This document shows, piece after piece, positions 35,610 through 49,859 of a stretch of DNA of 64,000 nt. The stretch is from Chaetorhynchus papuensis (Eukaryota; Chordata; Aves; Passeriformes; Rhipiduridae), in the NCBI GenBank assembly GCA_013396525.1, contig VWYX01001153.1, forward strand, positions 124,001 through 188,000, given 5' to 3'. The notes under the pieces are model-generated. The model was not told the origin of the DNA. It made no database searches and worked only from the letters and a program-made list of their open reading frames with translations. The first letter of the stretch is position 1. Every line of letters begins with the position of its first letter. A program made the position numbers and the translations under genes.

Positions 35610-37628
35610 GCAGGTCTCTACTGCAAATATCATCAGTCCTTGATATTGTCTCAGTCACAAGATCTAGAAAGACAAAAGCTTCCAGCTCACACAGGACTGT
35701 GTGAAAGAAAGAATAGCTTTCTGCTGTGTAGCAAAGTTTTGCCCAACACACACATACCTCTTCTGTGTATGCTGACAGTATTGCCTTGGTGCCAAAAATG
35801 GGTGGAAATTTTTCAAAAAAAGCTACAGCGTTCCATGCCTCCTGCCTTTTAAAATTGCATTTGAAATTCTGGTTTTATTGACCTTGATCAACTAGGAGAA
35901 TTCTACCAATGATCTGAGAATGGATATCCTCCTTCTGAAAAGGCAAAGTAGAATCAAAGCACAGGCAAAGTGACTTCACCATGTTTGCAACACTATTTGC
36001 ATTCACTTGTGATTGCATGTGTTCACAGACACTCCTGACAGCTAGGAGGATGGCTGTTTCATAAGTGATTCAGTGATCCTGCCTCTCCAAGTAAGGACTG
36101 AAAAAGCTGCAAATTCATATCTCCAGCAGCCTACCAGCAAAACCAGGGACTTCACATTCCTAGGACAAATGTAGATTTTTTTTTCTCTCTGTGCCTCCTT
36201 AAAAAAGAAAACAACAACCTACCCTACAAAACCAAACAAACAACCCCAACAACAAAATCCTAATCAAAACTCTTGCTGACTCTTTATCTGGTTCAACCAA
36301 AACCAAATACCCTTGTTCCTTCCCTGGCCACTTTCCTCATATCCCAGAAAATATGCAGAAAACTGCATACTTGTCAGGGCTCATGCCAGGAGCCAATGCT
36401 CCCTGCCACTGAGTCCACAGCCCAGGTAGAAGTAGATCCCAGCAGGCACAGAGAAGAGTAGGGTGCAATGTTGCACTGTGTTCAAGGCTGCCTGATGGAA
36501 GACAGCCTCCCCAGCTGCAGCCCAGCCCTGCAACCTCCTCCCTGCCATGCAGACCCAACTGGAACACATGCAGGGGTCACTTCTAGGACAGAAATCCTAG
36601 TCCCAAGCTTGGTGCCTGGCAGCTGGATTACTGTGGGGCGGCAGCAGGAATGCACATTTTGGGGTCTGCAGCTGGTGTGTAGCAGCCGGCGTGCAGTGGC
36701 TAGCTAAAAGTAGCTCAGGGTGGAATTTCTCTCTTGGCCACTCGGATTTGAATTTCAAGCACAAGCCACTCTCCCATCTATTTCTGCTTGCCTGCCTTGT
36801 TCCTCTGCCCCAACAGCCACCAGGAACAGGAATGTTTTTCCCTTGTAGACCAAGGAGCTGGCATTTTGGAAGAGAGCAACTCATTCCCACTCACTGGAAA
36901 GCAGAGTTTGGGGCATCTTAAAACAATATTCAGCCTGTCAGTCCTCCCAGGGTGACTGGAGGCAAGACCTATACCACCCAGGGCAGACTTTTCACTACCT
37001 TACTGATCTGGCAGAGAGCAAATGCTGGGATGAGCTGTCGGCAAGGAGAGGAAGGACTCTGAGCTTTCTCCCCCTGCCCAGACTGAGCCCTTGAAGGGTT
37101 TATAGCAACTCCTGGCTACCAGTTGGCTATAAACCCCGGAGCTGTTTCTAGTCCTGTTGGCATCTCCTGGGATGTGGGGTCTCTCACCTGGAGAGCTCTT
37201 GCTCAGCTCAGTACTGGAGTATCTCCTGGCATAGCTCTACCTCATGGTCTCTGTGACCACTCATGTACCACCTGCCAGCCTGGCCACCATTTCAGTTTTT
37301 CTGCCTCTCCTGAGGGATGGGGAGAGAACCGGGCAGGGAAGAGCTTCCTATGGCCAGGTTACTGGCCCTTCTACCCCACAGTACAACTGGTGCCTGGAGC
37401 CAAGTCTCTGCCCTGCTGCATTTCCTTAGGAGTATCACATAGCTTGAGCCCACCTTCTGGGATTCCTTAGGGCAGCACACCAAAAAACATTGCAGAGGTG
37501 CCAACCCATGGCAAATGGGGGCCACTGCTCTGTCCAGGCAGATGCATCACGGGAAAGACTTGCTCTGCAAGTGGGTACTTACGCAAGGGTCCCACACAGG
37601 GTGAGGTGTGCCCGTGCCAGGAGTGCCC

Positions 37629-38081
37629 TCACTTCATATACTCCCCTTCGCTCACATAGTCCATAAAAGACCCCGGCAACTCAGCAAAATCTTCCAAGAC
37701 AAGACTGGTGGAGTCCTCACCCAGCAGGTCACTGTCGGGCCGGGACGCCCGGGGGCGCGGAGCCGGCAGTGGCGGTGGCTGCGGCGGCGGCTCAGAGACG
37801 CTGGGCTGGCCAGAGCCAGGCAGCAGCTCCTCACAGTCCTCCGACTCGCCCTCGGAGGAGGCTGGCCCAAGGACGTGGTAGAGGCTGGGCAGGCGGATGT
37901 CAAAGCGAAGGCCAAACTTGGCGAAGAGCTTCTCGTTGAGGGAGTAGAGCTTCTCCGAGATGTCATAGCCCAGATGGGAGGAGAAGAGCCGGGCGATGTA
38001 GCGGTCCTTCCTCAGGAGGAGATACAGCTTCTTCCTCGGCCAGGTGATGTAGCTGCAATCGGTCTCGGCTGTCAGCGTGAC
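37629..38081 (-). CDS. POPDC2: POPDC2 coding exon 3 (rest of Popeye domain, C-terminal tail, stop)
   Basis: The acceptor is CACCCCACAG. It reads VTLTAETDCSYITWPRK, then LGYDISEKLY and FDIRLPSLYHVLGP, then a proline-rich tail and SGEGEYMK-like acidic end, closing with TGA at 37,629-37,631. The high GC of the tail produces long antisense open frames that are not genes. Confidence 0.96.
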   Translation of the reverse strand, partial: VTLTAETDCSYITWPRKKLYLLLRKDRYIARLFSSHLGYDISEKLYSLNEKLFAKFGLRFDIRLPSLYHVLGPASSEGESEDCEELLPGSGQPSVSEPPPQPPPLPAPRPRASRPDSDLLGEDSTSLVLEDFAELPGSFMDYVSEGEYMK

Positions 38082-41000
38082 CTGTGGGGTGGAGTGAGTG
38101 GAGTAAGTTCCACTGCCTGGGTGGGGGTCACCCACCTTGGAGCCATGTGCTTCACTCCAGGGAAGGCCCTCAGCCCCTTTGATGCCCATTCTCCTTGGAG
38201 ATGGTGGGGCTGGAGAGCCAGATTGTTCTGGTTGAACGACTGGATAAATCATTACCCGCTGCTGTTTCCTCTCCCTAAGGAGGCAAAGACCCCATTTTCC
38301 TATGCAATTAGTACCATGTCCTCATTTAACCCAGACACATGGATGTCTACATTTCACCCTCTTCCATTCAAACAATGCTCCCTATTGACCTCTGAGGGAT
38401 GCAGCTGAAATGAACAGGGCAGCACAGACACCCCTATCCCTCCACAGAAATGCTACAGAGGGGGCTGTTTTTGCATGCCCAGCCAGTTTGAGTTGCCAGC
38501 AAGTAGCCCTGGGGAAGGCTGCTGACCCATTCTGCTGCTAGGTTGCACGGCCCCACAGGCCCTGCTCCAAGAAGGCTCTGAGTGTTGGAAGGGCCACCTG
38601 AAAGGTTTGCCTGGTCACCCTGTGCCAGAGGGACATCCTGAATGGCCTTGAAGGACACGGCAGCACAGGTCAGTGAGAGAGGAAACAACAAGGTTTTATT
38701 GTGTTCATGTATATGTTAAAAACTCATGAGGGTTTATTGGATTGATTTTAGAGAACATTTCGTATTGCTTCTTGTTTTGCCAATGTAAAGAGAGACTTCA
38801 AAAAAAGAGCTGTAGGACAAGACTAATTCCGGTAAAAAAACATTATATGGTATGTAAGAGTATATTATAATAAATAATAAAGACAAGAAATGCAGGAAGG
38901 GTCAAACTGCCCTGGGCCAAAGAAGAACATCCGAGTGTAATGGAGACACTGGCATGTGAACAAGTGCCAGAGCCAAAATATCCCGGGGGCTCCCTTTCAC
39001 TCTATACCCAGGGGTCTCCTTGGTCAGCCGCCATGGCAGAGGGCCACTGGGAAGCTGAACATGGCTTGGCTGCATGTGTGTGTCCTTGGGTTTGATATTT
39101 AATGCCATTGCCCTGCAAACAGCTGTCTGATGAAAGAAATATAGGAGATAAAACCTGAGAACTTTCCCAGGCCAGGCAAGCAAAAAAGAAGAGTCACAAG
39201 GAAATTGAAATGACCGGAATCTCATTTTCCTAACCAACTTCTGGCACAGTGATCAAAACTGATCCCTTCTTTTGAGGGATTGAGATGCAATAAGCAAACC
39301 TGCCACCTAACCAGGACAGGAAGACAGATTTCACTCATGAATCCCCCCTGACACAAGTGCTCCAGCATCAGCAAGAGCCTGTAATTCAGCCTTCTGGGGG
39401 AAAGTGCCAGCCCTGAAACCAAACTCCTTCAGGCACTGCGATCCAGCAGTCCTGTGGGAAGCAGACAGCCAAAGCAGAAAGCTCAAGGAAACCAGCTATT
39501 CTTGTAGACCAAGTCATGCTTCTGCCATTTTTCAGTGAGCTCAGAATTGAAACTGTTCAATCCAGAGAGCCATGGGGAAAGAAAAACCTTGGGCAACGAA
39601 AACCTTCCATGCCCTCCTCCAGCAAAGACCCAAAGTCCAACGTGCACTTTTTAAACAAAATTATTGCATTGCTAGGAATAAGGTTGAGATAAGATAGAGA
39701 GTTTTATTAACTACTCAGGTGAGAAGGACTAGTGGGTTAAACAGCTGCCAAAAGCAGCATATCCCCATGGTTAAGCATGGCCATTAAGAGTAAGGTTCTT
39801 CCAGGAACAGGGATTGGTCAAGTCACACCTGATGACTGCTGGTCTCACACAGCTGCTACTTCTTCATGCTCCTCAGTAAACAGACATGGCATTTAGGCAT
39901 TTCCAGCACGTGGCCCTCCCTACCTAGGGCTCTACCTCCCCATCCTGGTGCCAGGCACAGCTGACCTCACTGACCAGCTCTGTCTTGCAGACAGAGCCAA
40001 GAGCATGGTGCTGGCAGGGCTGGTGCAGCCTGGCACGAGCCTGCTCCCACGCTGTCTCCAACACCACAGATAAAGACCCTCAGGAGGTCTGGGAACATTC
40101 AGTTCCACAGAAATTAACTCTGAAAATGCTGTGAATGTCTTTGCAGATTGCATGCCTGCAGTCAGCCACTGCAGTCAGCCATTTCCCTGCCTGGAGCACC
40201 GGGCAGCCATCACTCTCCCTGCTGGATTCTTGGGCAAATACAGCCCAGGAGCTAGCAGCAGTCTGCTGCCAGATTGAAGACCTGTGCAAAACATGAGATA
40301 CCACCAGCCCTAGCACAGCCATGCTGTTGTTGCCTTTTCTCCTTCATTACCTTGATCCGACATCCCTATTTCTGCTCACAATCTGTAGCCCTGTGCCACA
40401 GTCACACAGCCAGCTACCTCCTGCAGCCATAACCACTGGTTATGGCACTGTTTTCAGGAGCAGTCACCGTGACCCTTTCACACATGAGCCAAATTCAGAG
40501 CCTAGGAAAGCAGATTTGGAGAGCTGCCCTGGTTTAACCAAGTCTGCTTTGGGCTACCCTCATGAGAAAGCATCATTCCCTGACCGTCCCATGCTCCCAA
40601 GGGATAAGCAAAATCCCTCCTCATATACCCTAATTGACATAATCAAGATTGACATCCTGACAGGTATCAGGCCATCCTGAGATGTGAGTTAAAGACAGAG
40701 GGATGTAGGCTTAAGTAATCTTCTCCAGAAGGAAAGCCAAAGAAACTCTGTGGGGTGTTGACAGCAAGGCCAAAATCCTTCCATACTGCAAATGAGAACT
40801 GGTCTGGCCTCTGAGCAGGGGATTCTTCTGCTCAGAAAGAACCATATTGGGGTGTGAATCATCCTTTCTGCTTCTCCACTCAAAACACATGACTATCAGA
40901 AACTCCTGTGAGGAACAGGATATTTATGGATTTACATCACTGCTGCATATTGGCACGGCTGCCCTCCTGATGCTAGCACAACGCACCCTGCTAGCAGTGT

Positions 41001-44000
41001 GCAGGACAAATGCATCAGTACACGTACTAGGGAACACCATAATGGAACAGAGCCAGAAATCTGACACCTCGATTCCCTGATAAACTGGAAGGAGCACCAT
41101 GCTCCACCCTCCTTGCTATCAGCAGATAGTAGGAGCATGCCCTGAGGTCTTCAGAACAAGGTTGAAAAAAAAGACAAAACAGCTGATCACACAATTCTGT
41201 GCTGGCTAAACCACCAGGAAGGGGAGGAAAGTATTCCTGGTCAGCTTTGAATGGCATAATGAGGCCTCTCCATCCCCTTCTCGGACATGCAGCAAAGCAG
41301 TAAGGAGTGAAGCTGAGCTGGGGTTACCTGGAAAGTTCCTTCTTCAGAGGGTCGCAGCGATTCCCATTCTGGAGAGTCCAGAAACTGGTATGGAAAGACA
41401 TAGTGAAGGAATTGTCCATCCTGGCACACTCGGATCCTGCAGAGGACAGGTGAGGCACACAGGCTCAGGCCACAAAACAGATGTCACACAAACCTGATAG
41501 CTCACACAGTGTGTCCCACCAGAGAGGAAAGAAATACTTGTCTCACACGTCTCGTACCCTCTTGGGACAGCTGCAGGTGCTTTAGTAATGAGGCTATCCC
41601 TCCTTTCTCTGTGGGAAACTATTTACTCCCACTTGCCCATATTCCATCTGTTTTCTGTTACTTGTTACAAAGACAGCCCTCACAGGTGCAATGCTTGGTC
41701 CCAACCCAGGACTTCTCAGCCCACAGGACTGCTGCTGCTTTCTAGGTACTTCCAAGCCAGCCTGAGTCTCTTTGTACTTGTATCTTCCTGCTGTCTCCAG
41801 GATTGCACGGGGGCATCTCCTGTCTCAGTATTGGGAAGTCATTACACTCAGAATCCCCCAAAATCACGCTGCCCGTGGTTCCTGACAGATCACCCTGTGA
41901 GCTCATAGTTTGCTGCACGTGACTGCTCACTTTCTCTTAGCCTTCTAAGTATCCCTTTTGCCTACTTTTGCTACAATTGCCTGCCAGTGTCAAGGTCAAA
42001 CATGCACTCAGCTCTGCTGTGGGAATAGGGAAGGACCTGCACAGGCCTGGAGCAAGGACAATGGCAGGACGCTCTGAAGTTCTATTCATAGCTCTGCATC
42101 ACCAGACTTGGGGCCTCTTGCTTTCCTGTCACCATGTACCCCTGTTGTACGATGCACAAAGGTGTTTCTTGCCTGCAGGAGTTACAAGACTCAGTTCACC
42201 TTTGGCTTCTAATCAGCTGGCAGAGCTGCCTGGAAGGGTCAGGGATTGCAAGGCACATTTCCTGATCCAGGCACATTCTGCATTTCCAAGACCCAACTCA
42301 TTCAGTTTAAGAGAGAGCACCATAATAGTAGCAATGCCCTGTTGGGTCAGCAAAGACCTCACAAGGCAATACAGTGGGTACCAGGAAACGTAAATCCATT
42401 CCCATCTCCATGGAGCATCTTGTACCAGCCAAGATGCACGGTTCCTACTGCAAAAGAGAGCCCAACAACCACCCACCATCACCACCTTACTGCCTGTTGC
42501 AGCACTTCCATGCCCACAGAGCAGCATCACATCAACCAGTGCAGGTCAAGACAGCACAGACTCTTCCCCATCAATATTATTTGCAGATACAGTAAACTCC
42601 AGAGCCAGCTGCTCAGCAGAGATGTTTGGTAAGGGCAAGCACTAATGGAAATGCACATACCGAATTTCCTTCCAGTGCTTTGCCATTCAACATCCTGGTG
42701 GTCCCAGGGTGCTCTCAACACATCTTAGAAAAGGGACCAACACCAAAAAAAAAGAAGGTCAGCCATTCTTCTTTGCACACTCCCTCACCAGATAGGATTG
42801 GCCACTGCAGTAAAACATGGCCCCAGGTGATGCTCGGCATTCCCAAAGGAAAATCCTTGTGAGACACACCTCCTGCAGCTCAGCACTGCTCCTATTTAGA
42901 GATCTTCCTTTCCCATTCTTATGTAACATTAGTGCCAAGTTCCTGGCAGCAGCCTGGAAGCCAACACTATTGCTCTTTGTATGCATCTGGATTTTACAAA
43001 TCGTTAAGTGGATATGCTGCTACAGGCATGCCACAGGATCTCAGGTGAACAAATGCCAGTACTTGATCAGCATGGTTCATTCAATCAAATCTCCAGTGAG
43101 ACTGCCTAGAGGTCCCTGACACTCTCCTTGGTGGTCCAGAGAAAGGAGTATCACAAATGCTTGACAGCAAAGGGAAAGAAAGACACCTCATTAGGCAGGA
43201 TCCACCACAGGAGGATACTCTCTCTTTTGACTAAATGACACTCAAAGTGAAAAATGTCAAAGCCCTGAGGGCTGGGATTTTTGGAACAGGAACCTCTCCC
43301 TGAACACTGCTGGCTAGAGAGAGCAGGTGAATCGAGGCCTCCGCACAATCAGCACACAGCTCTTCACATCACAGAGGCGTGCCTGGTAGCTGCAGAGACC
43401 ACAGGTCCAGACAATGCCCTCCTGCCTTGAGAAACATTTTCTCACAGCCAGTCTGCTCCCATCAGAAATAAGATCACTTCAAAATGACAGAGAAAGGGAT
43501 AAGGATTCATCAAAAGTATCACAAGTAAGGCTGACTTAGCCACTTCATTGCCCATAGCTTGAGTCTGCAAACCATTCCCTACAATTGTCTTAAGTTAGAA
43601 AAACAAAAGAAAACTAACCCCCACAAAAAGCAAATTTCCCCCTTCCCCAACAAACCGATGCATATCTCAGATCCTTTTCAGGGAAAGGACAAAATCCTCA
43701 CCCCAGTTTCTACAGAGGGTGAAAATATAACAGTAAGCCACAGCACTTTGCTGTCAGACTTTGCTGAAAAACAGGGGAGCCTTTACCTGCCAGACAGCAG
43801 CAATGAGAGGCGGTCAATGGGCGTCTTGCCCTCCACCGCATAATTCTGGTCTCTGACTAGTGACTGGACTTGCTCTTCACAGCACTTCACGATTTCTTTG
43901 TAGACTTCCAGGGGCACCTGCAAGGGCAGGTACATGGTCTTGTAGAGGAGGTCAAACTCTTCCGGGATGGTGTTTCTGCGGAGCCGGTAAGCCAGGTGAG

Positions 44001-44277
44001 CCAGCTGAAGCAAGCAGGCGAGGACCAGCAGCATGTTCCAGATGAAGATATCCAGCCCACAAGCGCTCAGCCAGCCCCACAGAGCGTAGCACAAGTAGCC
44101 TGGGGCCAGGACGCCAAAGATATAGAGGGACCCAAAGATGCCACTTCCCCCCATGTAACCCAGGAGGACAATGCAGCTGGCCAGCTGATAGGCTGCTTCC
44201 TCCGTAATCTCCTTCCAGGCATCACACACCGGAGGCCGGAGAACAGCCTGCTCCCAAGAGGGGCTGTTTGCGCTCAT
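37629..44277 (-). CDS. POPDC2: Popeye domain-containing protein 2, whole gene (three coding exons)
   Basis: A muscle-enriched membrane protein whose cytoplasmic Popeye domain binds cAMP and which modulates TREK-type potassium channels and cardiac pacemaking (family knowledge). The three exons (491, 109 and 453 bp) give 350 residues; human has 364. Order of features: a short extracellular N-terminus, three hydrophobic segments between about residues 31 and 98, then the Popeye domain from about 105. The cAMP-site motifs are DSPEW (184-188) and FQVT (199-202), the latter split by intron 2. A low-complexity proline and serine tail follows, ending in an acidic C-terminus. The start chosen is MSANS, which matches the mammalian N-terminus; an in-frame upstream ATG would add residues without known homology. 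It is tail-to-tail with PLA1A and shares orientation with COX17. Confidence 0.97.
41328..41436 (-). CDS. POPDC2: POPDC2 coding exon 2 (cAMP-binding motif)
   Basis: The acceptor is TGTCCTCTGCAG and the donor CCAG|GTAACC, in phase 0. It encodes RIRVCQDGQFLHYVFPYQ, then DSPEWESL and EEGTFQ. DSPE is the Popeye-family cAMP-contact motif. Confidence 0.97.
43787..44277 (-). CDS. POPDC2: POPDC2 coding exon 1 (membrane segments)
   Basis: It runs from ATG (MSANS) through three hydrophobic stretches (around LGYMGGSGIFG, YALWGWLSACG and LLVLACLLQLAHL) and IPEEFDLLYKT to IDRLSLLLSG. The donor is GCAG|GTAAAG, in phase 2. Every listed feature matches POPDC2 closely. Confidence 0.97.
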
Positions 44278-44299
44278 CCTTCCCCACTCCCCACCCTCC

Positions 44300-47200
44300 C
44301 CAGCCGTCCTGCGCTCAAAATGAATTGTCATACACAAAGGGTGCTGCAGAAGTTTGAAACCAGGGCTGCTGGGTAGCTGTTCTTCCTCCTCTTCCTCCTG
44401 AGCACTGTCTGGTCCCACAGCACTGCTTCAGAGCGACATGTTAAAAAAGTGCTGCCAAATGTTTCTGCGCCTGAAAAATTCCAAAAGGGTTTGCTTCTCC
44501 TCTTTGTGGCTCATGAACTGTCGGCTGGCCCCCTTCTTAGCCACAACGGTGAGAAAAGAAGCTGGCAAACGTGAGGCCAAAAGAGCTCAGTCAAAAAAAG
44601 AGTAGAGGCCATTAGCTGGAAAACTCACAGACAGGACAGAAATCCCCTTGCACTGTCTGTCTCGCCTGCGCTCCGGCAAATGGAATAGTGACTGTGAGAG
44701 AGCAGCAGAGGGAGCTGGTGTTGAGTGTGGAATGTGTATCTCTTGGCAGTGGAACGGAGAGAGACCCCAAATGGATAACCATGTTTGGAATTGAAATCCA
44801 AGGAGCAAAAGCAGCGAGGAGAACAGAGAGCAAGCATGCACCCGCTACTTAACATAACTCAGGCAGCCAGATAAGCCCAGCACAGCGCGAGGAGGGGAAA
44901 GGAGAAGGGAAAACAACCAGCTTATCGTGGCGAGCTCCAGTCACACATAGGGCTCTGCACCGCCCTGAGCTCCTGCGAGAGAGTGACTTTCACCCAGCAC
45001 AAAAAAGGAAAAAGGTTACCCCCTTTTCCCACTGTGGCTTGTAGCTGTGGCAGGGACTGAGTAAAAGAAGAGAGGCTGGCTCTCAATTAGTACTTTCCAG
45101 GTGCATTACAGCCCCCCCCTTACTCGAGGGAGCTCTCTCACATGGGGTGTTTTAGATCAAGGGGCACAAGGAAAAGCTCTGCACAGCCAGAGAACTGTGA
45201 ATGCAAAGGATAAAACTAGGGCAAACAAGCCTCTGGCATCCAGTTTCATCTATCATGAAGACAAGACTATCCTGCCAAAAGCTTTGAGAGTGTGTAACAC
45301 TCAGAAGCACGTTTTGTGGGGAAATCCTAGTTGAGGGATTACAGGCTCTGTTGAGAAGCACTCTTGAGAAACATCATCTCACATTTTCATTTTTTTAATA
45401 GCTATTTGGAACCCGCCCCAGACCTTCAAAGTGGACAGCCAACACTTCTCACTCAGGTAACCCAGGACACAGGCACAAGAGGAAGCCTTTGAGGTCTGTC
45501 CTCCACGGTCAGCTACACAAAACACGCATAAATGCAATTCCTCCTCTGCTTCAAGTAACAGGCTATCAGTCACACAGGCAGGATCTGCCCCACTGCCAGG
45601 ATGCAGTTACATTTCAGGCACTGACGCAACCCACGTGGTCCCCAACACAGTATGAAGTCAGCCTGCACAGGTCAGTGGGGTAGAGATAGGGTTTCAAGGG
45701 TGGTCGTGTTTCAGGCCCAGCTTGCAGCTGCCCTGCCTAACATACCATTCCCATTGGCACCATGCAGTTAAAGACACACTTAACGCCTCTCCTACTAACA
45801 GTGCTCTGGAATAACACTGTCTCCTGGGCAAGGCTGCAGCAATTGCTTATGGCAACCTTAAAGAATTCATCATGGTGTTGGCCAGTACAATCTTATTTCT
45901 GCAATGATTAGGCCACGTGAAATACAGAGCTGCATGGCTCCTAAGAGCCATCCTGGCAGGTTGCCATGTGGGAAGGAAAGAAGACAAATTAAGCTTTGCA
46001 CAGGGCGAGTACAGTCCATTCAGAAAGGTGTCTTCTGTTAAGGGTAAAGTGAAACAGGGAACCTGGTCTTCAGTGACCCCTTAACTAAGTGAAGAAATAA
46101 ATCCTACTTACTGAAGCAGAACAACACTCATCTGCAAGAGTTATGGGGAAATTAAGAACTTTCTCTCGACCTTCTCTGCAAAGCAGGAAGGATGATCTTA
46201 CAGCCAAAGCACCACAATAAAAATCTCGGGATCCAGGTTCTGGTTTTCATATCATTGCCATATACCCACTATATGATCCTGACAACAACTTGCCTACCTT
46301 CAGGCCTCTGCAAAAAATCCACATTATAAGGAGCCTGGTCTCCAAGATAGGCTGACATCTGATACAATGGGGAGTTGAGATGTCAAGATGGTGAACACTT
46401 AGGAGAAAGACACTTTACGTAAGATCTGTGAGACAAAACTGAACTGCTATGAATAGAAATGTAGAACTACATTAGAGGAAGCATCCTGAGAAGCACCACT
46501 GCAATTTCTCCTACCTTTTCCTGCCACCAAAACCCTTTTGCAGCAACATCAAAGAAAGTGGAAAAAAGGAAGTTATTAATTTCATTCTTCAGTTAGGTAA
46601 ACGCCTGAGTAGAAAATAAACTGGAACACAATGTTAATGACTCATTAGGACAAAGAAAGTCCTTCATCTCACATCTTCCAGAACATAAACAGTGGTGTTG
46701 TAGCAATGCCGGAGCCAGCACCGTGGGTGAAGATGACCTGTTGTGACTTCTCTGTGGAAGGCAGACAGGAAGCTTTCAACCCACAGCAATAACAGCACAA
46801 AGCTCTCATTAGAAAATATACAACTTTTCTGCTGGGTCCCAATGTGACATTGTAGAGAGAATGATACAGCATTTTACAAGGTAGATTTTAGAGCACACAC
46901 TAGAGATAAATTTAGTGTTTTCAGACCCAAATTTCTAAAAGGAAGATTTGTAAAGTGATTGAACCACCAAGACTAAATCTTCCCTTTTGCCTTGACAGTA
47001 CCATGACCATACAGACCATCTGCACAGCACTTTCAGTTTTCCACCCAGCAAAAATAAAAAAACCCTCTTATTGCCAAAGAGACATTTTATTTTCAAGCCT
47101 TGCCTTGGATTAGAGTAAGTGCCTTTCATCCAGAGATGCTGGTTCATCCAAGATGAGTGTTCAAAAAGCTAATACTGATTCAATGGGAAAGGGCCATACC

Positions 47201-49800
47201 AAAGTCGAAACCAATTTGGAATGAAGATGGCAAGTTCATAGAAAACACCGGAACAGCATTAAGACCCTTCCCTGGAAGTAAACACATAAGCATTACTACA
47301 AGATGTGTTTGTGAAGAAGAAAAACAGACATATCAAGCTTTCCAGCACTGAAACAGGCAGTGAGGAAACAGGTCCTTCACTGATTTTCCCACTTAAAATG
47401 GACTCAACCAGTAGCACTTAATATTCAGCTGCATGTGATGATGCAATGCAGGTACAGCCAGCACTATGTTTGGCAAATAGATCCTCTGTCCTTGAAAGCC
47501 ACACAACACAGAGATTATCAGTCCCAAATCTCACAGCAGCTGAATGACTGGTTATTTTGTCCATCCCTTAGGAAGTCTACCAGTTCACTACTGATCCCAT
47601 AAGCTGAAAACTAGTTCAATCACCTGTGTTGAGGACACTAAGACCTTGGTGGCTTGAAGTCAGAGAGGGCATAATCAGTCACCTCTTTTTTGATTTATTA
47701 TATAGTGCATTGCTGGCATTAGTCTGCAAAACTGTTACTTACACACAAAGAAACCCTGTAGCTCCAAAATACCCACACTTGATTTACAACTGCTGGGGAA
47801 GATCTCAAGCCTACTCCAGACAAGCCCACAGTGTATCACAAAGGTTCAAAGATGGTGTGTACTGTATCTAGTTGTACTGCTCTGTAGTTTAGTCAAGTTT
47901 CCTGCTACTGCCATGTTTCACACCCTCAAGGTACACACCACCCTGTGCAGGGCAGTGTCCAGCACCAACACTGTCTGTGAGCAGTAACACAGGAACTCCC
48001 ACTCCCTGAATGAAGCCCTGAATCCACTCCACAGGAATACCATAGCAAGAAATGAAGCTGCTCAACAAGGAATTTGATTTGACTACAAGGTTCTTCAGTT
48101 GTTGCTTTAAGTATATGTATATATATATATTGCACACAGGTACATCAGCATCCCATTCATCTTATTTCCAAAAACTTTCTAAAGTACTTGCCATGCTTTT
48201 ACCCTCGTGGAGGTCTAAACATCCCAATTATTCAGTGAATAGAATTTGTGTAAAATTGTGCAGGAATATATTTTTTTTTGTTTCTTGACCGGATATAAAC
48301 AGCACTCCATTCTCACTTGGCCACTCCCTGCCCTGCTCTATTCTGCAGCAACATTTCCACAGTTTGCCACAGAAGCCATGCTATCACAAAGCTGGTGTTC
48401 ACCCACCTTTTAGTGTTCTCTTCAGTTCAAGCTCTGACACACAATGGTTCAACAAGAAATGACCTTATTCAAGTTTCTACCTCAAGACAATAATAAACAC
48501 CAAGAAAAGCAAGCATTAAGTCCTGCTCCTCAAACAGCTACAGTGCCACAGGCAGCTTTGAATGCTTTCTGCCAGAGCCACACCTGCATCCCTCATCATT
48601 TCTGAGGCTGAAAGCCAGCAAGGGCACCACTTTTGCCTCAAGACAGGAGCTTCACAGACCATTCCCAGTGGAAGAGTCTAAACTCTCCTCACGCAACTTG
48701 GGAGTCTCAGCAGAGGCAGCACTAAGTGTCACATACTAAATGTTCACAGCCAAAAGCCACTGCTAGCTCAGGATATGCAGAGGCCAGCAGGCAGAGAAAC
48801 AATCATTACACTACCCACCCCTCCAGCAGGATCAAAGCCAAGAGGAAAATCAAGACAAAGCACAGATTTTGTATCTTCAGTTTCTGAAGAGAAAACTCAT
48901 CAGGAGAAAAAGTAATTAGCAATACCATCTTCAGGAAAGTCAACTCACCACAGGAAGAACAACATTAGGGCTGCACAATTACATAGCATGAAGCCAAAAA
49001 AGCCCCACATGTGTAACACACCAGCAAATGCACCTTGTTTTTCTCTAGATTGTAAGGAAGAATCAAAGGCAACAACCACCCTCCCACCATCATCTCATAC
49101 AGTTGAAAAACCAAGCCAAAAAACAAAAGCCCATGCGTGCCTAGCCCAAGACTAACACAACAAAAACTCAGCATAGAAAAAAGCTTTACTTTTAGGCAAG
49201 TAACCTGTACATACAAGTCACTTGCAGTGACGGGGAGCAAGCCTCTGCTGCCTTTGCCTTGCAGAGCTACCGGCTCAAGTTGAATTTGATACGGGAAGTA
49301 CCTAATTTTTTACTATACAGAATGAAGCTCAGTAATGGTATTCAAAAACCGTCGGAAGAATTCGACCAGGAGAAATCAAATACAGTTTTGACTCTAAAGA
49401 AGTTTATTTCATAAGACTGTGGTTGCCTTTGTACAAACATAGTTACAGCTACTGTCACAAATAGCACTACAAGCTTCAGCATGCTGCTGAAAGCTGTAAG
49501 AGGGCAACGTTACTAGCAGGATTTCACAATTTGCATCAGTGGGAAAACCCACCAAAGTCCTCTCTGTTCAACCACACCACCACAGTAATCAGTGTTCCTG
49601 TGTTAATGATTAAGCAGGCTTTTCTCATTCTCTCATTCCTGTAGCACACTGTTTTCAATAACAAGGGCACTGTCGTTTCTTTACTTAAAAAGAGACAGAA
49701 GTCAGAAACATTGGTCATTTTCAGACTTTTATTAAGAGGAAAAAATATATTTTCTATAGCAGTGCTCAAGAGCTAACAGTGGAAAAGCTACAGATGTGAT
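44300..49800. other. intergenic stretch, POPDC2 promoter side to COX17 3' end
   Basis: The first few hundred bases presumably hold the POPDC2 5'UTR and promoter. CCAGATAAGC near 44,870 is a GATA-type site that would suit a cardiac gene, but this is inference. No other gene was seen. A (TA)n run lies at 48,112-48,130. Confidence 0.5.
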
Positions 49801-49859
49801 GCATACTCTATCATTAAAGACTCTTTATAAATAGATTCTTTGTTTATATTTGTTCTTTG

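Larger units (their letters stand above)
31520..37600. other. intergenic stretch between PLA1A and POPDC2 ends
   Basis: No gene is supported. It contains a tandem duplication (33,622-33,675), a GA microsatellite (34,187-34,219), a GATGTG-type repeat (35,377-35,412) and a 242-codon minus-strand open frame (32,516-33,244) that I do not consider a gene. Confidence 0.6.

Noticed and set aside
37608..38408. 266-codon plus-strand open frame
   Set aside because: It is antisense to the GC-rich POPDC2 exon 3.
38695..38745. AATAAA-like signals on the minus strand inside POPDC2 intron 2
   Set aside because: No alternative terminal exon could be defined in front of them.
44278..44418. N-terminal extension of POPDC2 to an upstream ATG or GTG
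   Set aside because: MSANS matches the known family start. The upstream residues are glutamate-rich without homology and are best read as 5'UTR.
48965..49240. 91-codon hydrophobic minus-strand frame near the COX17 3' end
   Set aside because: T-rich DNA gives chance hydrophobic frames. There is no splice, start or family support.
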